NCBI GenBank assembly: GCA_964574635.1 | Contig: CAZNOG010000005.1 | Location: 62,001 to 126,000 of the forward strand | Origin: CAZNOG01 sp964574635 | GTDB lineage: Bacteria; Bacteroidota; Bacteroidia; Flavobacteriales_D; Cryomorphaceae | Length of the DNA: 64,000 nucleotides | Reading direction: 5' to 3' | Shown: positions 28,110-34,466 of the stretch, piece by piece | How the letters are laid out: every line of letters starts with the position of its first letter | How positions within the stretch are numbered: the stretch's first letter is position 1 | Notes under the pieces: generated by a model | Database searches by the model: none | Told to the model about the DNA's origin: nothing | Seen by the model: the letters and a program-made list of their open reading frames with translations, nothing else | Translations under genes and position numbers: made by a program

Positions 28110-28969
28110 AAATCCCCGCGCTGATTTTATTTCTCTTCGCTCTGGGCCACGGCGCGTTCGGGCAATTGGTGGCGCACCCGGCGGGTGAGCGCTTCGGACC
28201 GCGGCCCAAGTTCAACGCCGAAGAAATCGCCGAACGGGGAATAGTGGAAATCCGCCTGAAGGAAGAAATCAAGCAAGACGGCCGGCCGATCTCCTCCACG
28301 GGATTGGAAAGGATTTATCGTTTCGACGAGGGAGGACGGCCCGTCTCGGTATCGCGCATCACGCCCTCCGATACGCTGCGGACGTTTTTCGAATACGCAG
28401 GTGGACGCCTGGAATGCGAGGTGCACAACGAAGCGGCGGGGATGTTCAGCTATTGCTACGTATACGGGGAGGAAGGATTGCCCGTGGAGCGCAAGCACCG
28501 GCGCACGGGCGGTGGAGCACGACCGGGTCGATCGGCCGAATCGGAATCGGAAACGCGTACGGAAAAACTCGTGCACACCCGCTACCCCGGCCAGTTGCAC
28601 ACCGAAGTGCTCAACCCTTCTGGCCGACCGTACCGCAAGGAAACGAGGTATTTCGACGGCGACCTCATGACCCGGTACCTGTCGACTTTTACGATGAGCG
28701 GAGGCAAACACGACGAAAAGTACGGGTACGACGACCTCGGCAGAATGGTGAGCAAGGAGGTGCTGGACGGGCGGCGGACGTACCGCGAGACCTATGCCTA
28801 CGACGACCTCAACCGCTTGATCGAAATGCAACTGTACGAAGGCGATGGGTTGGAAAGCCGCACGGAGTACGTCTACCATTCGGTCACCGGAACACTCACC
28901 GCCGAATTGAAGCGGGAAGAGCGCAAAGAGCGGATTCGAATTACCACGTATTATTACACCTTCCGGTAA
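28106..28969 (+). CDS. Secreted protein with YD/RHS-like repeats
   Basis: The 287-residue protein has a signal peptide (IPALILFLFALGHGAFGQ) and a body of short strands resembling YD repeats: ERIYRFDEGGRPVSVSRI, EKYGYDDLGRMVSKEV, ETYAYDDLNRLIEMQ. Exact family unknown. The start is TTG at 28106, overlapping the TGA of the preceding DUF255 gene, so the two are likely translationally coupled. A periplasmic or surface location is inferred. Confidence 0.7.
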   Translation: MKIPALILFLFALGHGAFGQLVAHPAGERFGPRPKFNAEEIAERGIVEIRLKEEIKQDGRPISSTGLERIYRFDEGGRPVSVSRITPSDTLRTFFEYAGGRLECEVHNEAAGMFSYCYVYGEEGLPVERKHRRTGGGARPGRSAESESETRTEKLVHTRYPGQLHTEVLNPSGRPYRKETRYFDGDLMTRYLSTFTMSGGKHDEKYGYDDLGRMVSKEVLDGRRTYRETYAYDDLNRLIEMQLYEGDGLESRTEYVYHSVTGTLTAELKREERKERIRITTYYYTFR

Positions 28970-29029
28970 GCCTCCCTCCTCCCCGGGATTTTCGGCGACC
29001 AAAGGGGTCATCACATTGCCCTGAATCCC

Positions 29030-29037
29030 TATTTTTG
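29030..29037 (+). promoter_or_regulatory. Candidate -7 box upstream of the S46 peptidase gene
   Basis: TATTTTTG fits TAnnTTTG and lies 19 bases before the ATG at 29057. No TTG is found at the expected -33 distance. Confidence 0.35.
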
Positions 29038-29056
29038 CCGAAAATACATCACCAAC

Positions 29057-31309
29057 ATGACGAAAAAATCATTGATACTGGCGGTATTGTTCGCATTCGT
29101 AAGCATGGCGCCTGTCAAAGCCGACGAAGGCATGTGGCTCCCCATGCTGATCAAAAGACTCAATCAAAGGGACTTGCAAAAAATGGGGCTGCAGCTGACC
29201 CCCGAAGAAATTTACAGCGTGAACAACGCCAGCCTCAAAGACGCCATCGTATCGATGGGTGGATTTTGCACGGGCGAGATCGTATCGCCACACGGGTTGA
29301 TGTTCACCAACCACCACTGCGGGTATAACGCCATCAACGATCTCAGCACCGTGGAACACGACTACCTGAAAAACGGTTTTTGGGCGCGCTCTTACGAAGA
29401 AGAACTACCCAATGAAGGGCTGTACGTATCGTTTTTGGTGCGCATGGAAGACGTCACCGAGAGGGTGACCGCGGAATTGGACGGCATCGAAGACGAAACC
29501 GAGCGCCGCGCCAAGATCGACGAGATCAGTCAGGTCATCGCACAAGAAGCCAAAGAAGGCACCCACTACGACGCCCAAGTAAAGAGCTTCTTCTCGGGCA
29601 ATGAGTTTTACCTTTTCGTTTACGAAGTCTTTCGCGACGTGCGACTGGTGGGCACACCCCCCGAGTCGATCGGAAAATTCGGCGGAGACACCGACAACTG
29701 GATGTGGCCACGCCAAACGGGCGACTTCGCCATTTTCCGCGTGTACACCGCACCCGACGGAAGCCCGGCGGAATACAGCCCCGACAACGTGCCGCTGAAA
29801 TCGAAACACTTCCTCCCGGTGTCCATCGCCGGCATTGAAGAAGGCGGATTTGCCATGACCGCCGGCTACGGAGGGTCCACGCAGCGCTACCTCACCTCCT
29901 ACGGCGTGGAACAAGCCTTGGAAAAGAGAAACCCCACCGTGGTCGAAATTCGGGAAGCCAAGCTCGCCGTACTCGACGAGTTCATGAAATCGGATGACGC
30001 CTTGCGACTGATGTACGCCTCGTCGCACGCGCAGATCGCCAACTACTGGAAGTATTACATCGGGCAGAGCGAGCAACTGAAGCACCTCGACGTAAAAGGC
30101 GACAAGGAAAAACTCGAGGCGGAATTCAGGGAGTGGGCCTCCGCGAACCCCGAACGGAAAGCCAAATACGGCGACGCACTGGAGTACATTCGCCAAGGTT
30201 TTGAAATGACCGACAACACGGTAATCAGCGGCACGTACGTGGTGGAAGCCGGACTTCTCGGCCCGGCCGTCAACTTGTTCGCCTACAGATTGTCCCGCCA
30301 ACTCAAGGCCTACGCGGATATGGAAGATGGACCGGACAAAGAGCGTCGCCTCGAAGCCATGAAGTCCTCCGTCGAAGAATTCTTCGAAAACCATCACATG
30401 CCCACCGACAAGGCGCTGTTTGAAGTCACCAACGCCATGTACGCCGCCAACGTGCCGGAAGACCAACTTCCGGACTACCTCAAGGAGGCCAAGGCGAAGT
30501 ACACGGGAAAATGGGACAAATACGCAGACCGCGTGTATTCAAAATCCTTTTTCACGGACCGCGCCAAATTGATGTCTTTCCTGGATGACTTCGCGGAAAA
30601 GCCCGACATGAAAAAGTTGGAAAAAGATCCGATTTATCGCATCAGCAACGACCTGTTCGACGTGTATTTGGGAAGATCGGAGCAAAACAAAGAAGCCAAC
30701 AACCTCATCTCAAAAGGCATGCGCCTCTTCGAAGCCGGCTTGCAGGAGATGATGCCCGATAAGGACTTCTACCCCGACGCGAATTCCACCATGCGATTCT
30801 CTTTCGGTACCATCAGCGGATACGCTCCAAAAGACGGGGTGCACTACGACTACTACACCACCCTCGAAGGGGTGATGGAAAAAATGGATCCCGATGACGA
30901 CGAGTTCGTCGTGCCCGCCAAATTGGTGGAGCTCTACGAAGCGAAAGACTACGGTCCATACGCCAACGACAAGGGTGAACTTCCCGTAAACTTCATCAGC
31001 AACAACGACATTACGGGCGGAAACTCAGGCAGCCCCGTGATGAACGGTCGGGGCGAATTGATCGGCCTGGCCTTCGACGGTAACTGGGAGGCGATGAGCG
31101 GCGACATCAATTTCGAGCCCAACATCCAGCGCACCATCTCGGTGGATGTGCGTTACGTCCTGTTCGTCATCGACAAATTCGCGGGTGCGCAAAACATCAT
31201 CGACGAATTGCAGATCGTGAAAAACGACGATACACCCACGAAAAATCAAAAAATAAAGAACGTCGGTAGTCCGGAAGAAGCCCCCGCGCAGCCGACGCCG
31301 GCGCAGTAA
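29057..31309 (+). CDS. dpp7: S46-family dipeptidyl-peptidase (DPP7-like)
   Basis: The 750-residue periplasmic serine exopeptidase has a signal peptide (LILAVLFAFVSMAPVKA). The catalytic His is in FTNHHCGY (His86/87), the acidic residue in GGDTDNWMWPR, and the Ser in GGNSGSPV. The residue 18 positions after the catalytic Ser is Gly (LAFDGNWEAM). That position discriminates P1 specificity: Gly in DPP7, which prefers hydrophobic P1, and Arg in DPP11, which prefers acidic P1. The enzyme probably trims dipeptides for amino-acid nutrition. There is no T9SS domain at the end. Confidence 0.95.
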   Translation: MTKKSLILAVLFAFVSMAPVKADEGMWLPMLIKRLNQRDLQKMGLQLTPEEIYSVNNASLKDAIVSMGGFCTGEIVSPHGLMFTNHHCGYNAINDLSTVEHDYLKNGFWARSYEEELPNEGLYVSFLVRMEDVTERVTAELDGIEDETERRAKIDEISQVIAQEAKEGTHYDAQVKSFFSGNEFYLFVYEVFRDVRLVGTPPESIGKFGGDTDNWMWPRQTGDFAIFRVYTAPDGSPAEYSPDNVPLKSKHFLPVSIAGIEEGGFAMTAGYGGSTQRYLTSYGVEQALEKRNPTVVEIREAKLAVLDEFMKSDDALRLMYASSHAQIANYWKYYIGQSEQLKHLDVKGDKEKLEAEFREWASANPERKAKYGDALEYIRQGFEMTDNTVISGTYVVEAGLLGPAVNLFAYRLSRQLKAYADMEDGPDKERRLEAMKSSVEEFFENHHMPTDKALFEVTNAMYAANVPEDQLPDYLKEAKAKYTGKWDKYADRVYSKSFFTDRAKLMSFLDDFAEKPDMKKLEKDPIYRISNDLFDVYLGRSEQNKEANNLISKGMRLFEAGLQEMMPDKDFYPDANSTMRFSFGTISGYAPKDGVHYDYYTTLEGVMEKMDPDDDEFVVPAKLVELYEAKDYGPYANDKGELPVNFISNNDITGGNSGSPVMNGRGELIGLAFDGNWEAMSGDINFEPNIQRTISVDVRYVLFVIDKFAGAQNIIDELQIVKNDDTPTKNQKIKNVGSPEEAPAQPTPAQ

Positions 31310-31333
31310 TCCCCGGGGAAATCCACCAACCGG

Positions 31334-31381
31334 CCCGATCGTCTTCCGTGCCGCGGATCACAGGCGCGGAAGGCGATCGGG
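31334..31381. repeat. Intergenic hairpin upstream of G/T motif
   Basis: Arms 31334-31352 and 31363-31381 pair over 17 of 19 positions with a 10-base loop. GCGAAGGCGG (31398-31407) and the G/T motif follow, as in the 25.8-26.0 kb region. It may also act as a transcription terminator for the peptidase gene, but no T-run follows directly. Confidence 0.55.
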
Positions 31382-31412
31382 ACCGCCGGGTGCGTACGCG
31401 AAGGCGGTGGAT

Positions 31413-31434
31413 GTGGTGAGGGTTTTTGTGGGTG
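31413..31434 (+). repeat. Dispersed G/T-rich intergenic motif, copy 3
   Basis: GTGGTGAGGGTTTTTGTGGGTG. The first 16 bases are identical to 25957-25972, and the core GGGTTTTTGTGGGTG is identical to copies 1, 2 and 4. Confidence 0.55.
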
Positions 31435-31589
31435 TGTTCTCGGGCGGCGGAGATGACCGCAAGGGAGGAGAATTGCTCGGCAGGCACATCGGGCGGACGC
31501 AGCCCGGGATGATAAAAGTCGTGGGAGCAGGAGGGTTTGTCGCGCAAAAATCTATTTTAGCGGTAGACGAACCCCGATACTCCCCCGCC

Positions 31590-32147
31590 ATGAAGAGAAA
31601 TATCACGGACCTTTTAATACAAATCATCTCGGTAACCATCGGTGTTTTCCTGGGGTTTATGGTGTCGAACTGGTCGGAAAACAGCAAAGAGCAACGGCGA
31701 TACGAGGCGTTGGTGTCCAACATCAAAGCCGAGATCACGGAAAACAAGAACAGGGTCTTGGACGTACTGCCTTACCACGAAATGCTGCGCGACAGCATGG
31801 GATATGCGCTGAGATCGGGGGAGCCCATCACGGGGCGGTCGCCTTTTTTCAAAGGGGTGCGGACAACCACCTTCGTGAACAGCGCCTTTGAAACGGGAGT
31901 GCAAACCGGTCTGTTGAATAAAATGAGTCTGGACCAACTTCAGACGCTCACCGATCTGTACGCCCAGCAGCGCTCGTACGAAGATTTCACCATGCAGATG
32001 ATGGCCGGCATGCTGTCGATGAACTGGGACGGCTCCGCCTCTCGGCAACTTTATACGTTTCTGGGCATCTCCATGACCGACGTGGTCATCAAGGAAGGCA
32101 GACTTCTGGAAAGCTACGAGGAGGCCTTGGCCTTCCTGGATTCGTAA
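31590..32147 (+). CDS. Small single-pass membrane protein of the DUF6090-like type
   Basis: The 185-residue protein has one N-terminal membrane helix (LIQIISVTIGVFLGFMVSNW) followed by SENSKEQRRYEALVSNIKAEI and a helical soluble domain. The pattern of helix, N-W-x-E-N, then a long helical body resembles DUF6090-type proteins common in Bacteroidota. ATG at 31590 is chosen because the membrane segment follows; the frame is open upstream through the repeat. Function unknown. It converges with the response regulator gene. Confidence 0.7.
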   Translation: MKRNITDLLIQIISVTIGVFLGFMVSNWSENSKEQRRYEALVSNIKAEITENKNRVLDVLPYHEMLRDSMGYALRSGEPITGRSPFFKGVRTTTFVNSAFETGVQTGLLNKMSLDQLQTLTDLYAQQRSYEDFTMQMMAGMLSMNWDGSASRQLYTFLGISMTDVVIKEGRLLESYEEALAFLDS

Positions 32148-32230
32148 TTTTATCCTCGGCCGGCGTGTGCGTGTCCCGGACGTCCGAATCACATTACGGC
32201 CACCGACGGTGAAACGCAGCCTACGGTAGC

Positions 32231-32905
32231 TCAGTCATGGGCGAGTTTGTAGCCCACTCCTTTGATGGTGACGATGCGCTCGTTGCCCAGTTTTTCCCTG
32301 AGCTTGCGTATGTGTACGTCTATGGTTCGGTCGCCCACCACGTCGTCGCCCCACACGGCGTCGTAGATTCCTTCACGGGTAAATACGCGACCGGGCCTGC
32401 TTATCAATAATGCGAGCAATTCGAATTCTTTTTTCGGCAAGGTCAAATCCTCGCCGTCCACCGTCACGATGTAACGGTCTTTGTCCAAAATCAACCCGTC
32501 GATTTCCGTTACGCCCTCATCGCCCATACCTCCTTTGCGTCGGAGCAAGGCTTGGATGCGGGAGATCAGCACTCGGGGCTTGATGGGCTTGGCGATGTAA
32601 TCGTCGGCGCCGGCCTCGAATCCCGCGATCTGAGAGTAGTCTTCCCCCCGTGCGGTCAAAAAGGCGATGATCACGTGCTTCAACGATTCGATGGATCGGA
32701 TTTCCAAACACGTTTCCATGCCGTCCATCTCCGGCATCATCACGTCCAACAAGATGAGGTCGGGTTTGAATTTGACCGCTTTTTCAATGGCGATTCGCCC
32801 GTTTGGTGCGGTTTCCACTTGGTACCCTTCCTTCTCGAGGTTGTAGGCGATCATGTCGAGAATGTCGGGCTCGTCATCGACGATCAATATGCGTTCTCCT
32901 GTCAC
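32231..32905 (-). CDS. PhoB/OmpR-type DNA-binding response regulator (orphan)
   Basis: The 224-residue protein has a receiver domain (acidic pocket IVDDE at residues 8-12, phospho-acceptor Asp54 in LILLDVMMPEMDG, Lys in IAKPIKPR). A winged-helix output domain follows (LPKKEFELLALLISRPGRVFTREGIYDAVW, RTIDVHIRKLREKLG, IKGVGYKL). The start is GTG at 32905: the exact -7 box TAATTTTG at 32937-32930 lies inside the longer open frame, so upstream codons would not be transcribed. No histidine kinase is adjacent. It is divergent from the lipoprotein/TonB pair. Confidence 0.93.
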   Translation of the reverse strand: MTGERILIVDDEPDILDMIAYNLEKEGYQVETAPNGRIAIEKAVKFKPDLILLDVMMPEMDGMETCLEIRSIESLKHVIIAFLTARGEDYSQIAGFEAGADDYIAKPIKPRVLISRIQALLRRKGGMGDEGVTEIDGLILDKDRYIVTVDGEDLTLPKKEFELLALLISRPGRVFTREGIYDAVWGDDVVGDRTIDVHIRKLREKLGNERIVTIKGVGYKLAHD

Positions 32906-32929
32906 TTTCAGCTTCTGATTATCACACCG

Positions 32930-32937
32930 CAAAATTA
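32930..32937 (-). promoter_or_regulatory. -7 box of the response regulator gene
   Basis: The minus-strand TAATTTTG fits TAnnTTTG exactly and lies 24 bases upstream of GTG 32905. It argues against the longer reading frame that begins at 32956. Confidence 0.45.
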
Positions 32938-33045
32938 GCCCTTGTACTCCTGCCACGTGTTACGCCAAAGCTAAGGCAGGGTGAATAAACCCTTTCCGAA
33001 ATGGCCCGCGGCGGGACTTTCGTTTGCATTCCCTTAATGAGAAGG

Positions 33046-33067
33046 TCAATCAAAGATCAAGGTGATT
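33046..33067 (+). promoter_or_regulatory. Candidate tandem 11-bp operator for an OmpR-family regulator
   Basis: TCAA recurs at 33046 and 33057, giving two tandem 11-base units (TCAATCAAAGA, TCAAGGTGATT). OmpR/PhoB-type dimers bind half-sites with this period. The site lies between the regulator gene and the lipoprotein gene. No experimental consensus is available here. Confidence 0.25.
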
Positions 33068-33119
33068 TAACCCATTGACGATACCCCGCCCCTTCCTTTG
33101 CACCGCAAACAGAAAGAAA

Positions 33120-34376
33120 ATGTTCACACAAACGAAAAATCAAATGAGCACGCTCGGAAAATTTAAACTCGCCGCCTTGTCCATCGCCCTCGGTGGATTC
33201 ATGTTGACCTCTTGCGACAAAGACGACGACGACCCGAAAACCCCGGACCAACCCACCGACGAATCGGTGGTGGAAATATCGGAAAACATCACTTCCAATA
33301 CCACTTGGGAAACGGGAAAAACCTACATTCTGCAAAACCGAATCGCGGTCACCTCGGGCAATACCTTGACCATTCAACCGGGTACCCTCATCAAAGGCGA
33401 AGCCGGATCGGGAGCCAACGCCACCGCATTGATCGTGGCGCGAGGTGCAAAAATCGACGCCCAAGGAACGGCGTCACAGCCCATCATTTTCACCTCCATC
33501 GCCGATGAAATCCAACCCGGAGAGATCGCGGGCCCCAACCTCGATCCCACCCTCGACGGACTCTGGGGTGGACTCATCGTGCTCGGCAACGCCCCCATAT
33601 CGGCGAGCAACCAAGCCGTACAAATCGAAGGCATCCCTCCATCGGATCCCAACGGATTGTACGGTGGCACGGACCCCGACGACAACTCCGGTATCCTCAA
33701 ATACGTCTCCATCCGCCACGGAGGCTCCAACATCGGTGAAGGCAACGAAATCAACGGCCTCACCTTGGGCGGAGTGGGCCGCGGAACCACCATCGAAAAC
33801 ATCGAAGTGGTGGCCAACCAAGACGACGGAGTAGAGTGGTTCGGCGGTACGGTCGACGCCAAGAACATCTTGGTGTGGAACTCCGGCGACGACGCCATCG
33901 ACACCGACCAGGCTTGGGCGGGCACCCTCGACAACTTCGTGATCATCGGCGGTCCCGAAACCGACCACGCGCTTGAAATCGACGGACCCGAAGGCGCGCA
34001 CATCGACGCACACACCATCCGCAACGGAAGCATCAAAGGCCACGCCGTGGCCGAGTTGGCCGACTTCCGCGACGGGGCCCGCACAACCGTGGAAAACCTG
34101 TACTTCTTCGGATTCGCCCACCCCTCAGACGGTCGCGGTGACTTCTCGCTGAGCGGAGCCGAAACCCTGGAGAACTTCGCTTCGGGAGCGCTTTCATTCA
34201 ACAACCTGCAGGTAACTCTGCCGGAAGGAGCAGTCCTCGAAGACGTATTCCTCAACGGAACGCACGTGCACGCAACGGCGGTGGAACAAAAAGCCAATAC
34301 CGTAGGTGCGAACATCGCAAGTTTCCATCACTGGACGTGGGCGCACTTGGCCGGACAACTCGAAGACTTTGAGTAA
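33120..34376 (+). CDS. Beta-helix lipoprotein, likely surface or periplasmic partner of the TonB receptor
   Basis: The 418-residue protein has a lipoprotein signal (LAALSIALGGFMLTSCDKDDDD; lipobox LTSC), an acidic linker and repeated strand-turn units typical of a right-handed parallel beta-helix (GNTLTIQPGTLIKGEAG, AKIDAQGTASQPIIFTSI, GGLIVLGNAPIS, VEWFGGTVDAKNILVWN). The start is ATG 33120; ATG 33144 would also keep the signal peptide. It lies 90 bases upstream of the TonB receptor, and such pairs commonly take up a substrate together. The -7-like TTCCTTTG near 33091 could be its promoter. Confidence 0.8.
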   Translation: MFTQTKNQMSTLGKFKLAALSIALGGFMLTSCDKDDDDPKTPDQPTDESVVEISENITSNTTWETGKTYILQNRIAVTSGNTLTIQPGTLIKGEAGSGANATALIVARGAKIDAQGTASQPIIFTSIADEIQPGEIAGPNLDPTLDGLWGGLIVLGNAPISASNQAVQIEGIPPSDPNGLYGGTDPDDNSGILKYVSIRHGGSNIGEGNEINGLTLGGVGRGTTIENIEVVANQDDGVEWFGGTVDAKNILVWNSGDDAIDTDQAWAGTLDNFVIIGGPETDHALEIDGPEGAHIDAHTIRNGSIKGHAVAELADFRDGARTTVENLYFFGFAHPSDGRGDFSLSGAETLENFASGALSFNNLQVTLPEGAVLEDVFLNGTHVHATAVEQKANTVGANIASFHHWTWAHLAGQLEDFE

Positions 34377-34403
34377 ACAACCCTTTATCGACAAATCGAT
34401 CGG

Positions 34404-34443
34404 AATGACGAAATACGTGTCCGCGCAGGCGGACGCGTATTTC
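34404..34443. repeat. REP-like palindrome between lipoprotein and TonB receptor genes
   Basis: AATGACG is followed by a hairpin with arms 34410-34424 and 34429-34443 (14 of 15 pairs) and the tetraloop GCAG. The AATGACG flank is shared with the elements at 25905 and 54585. It may attenuate transcription between the lipoprotein and receptor genes. Confidence 0.5.
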
Positions 34444-34466
34444 TCCTCCCAACAACCAACCATACC

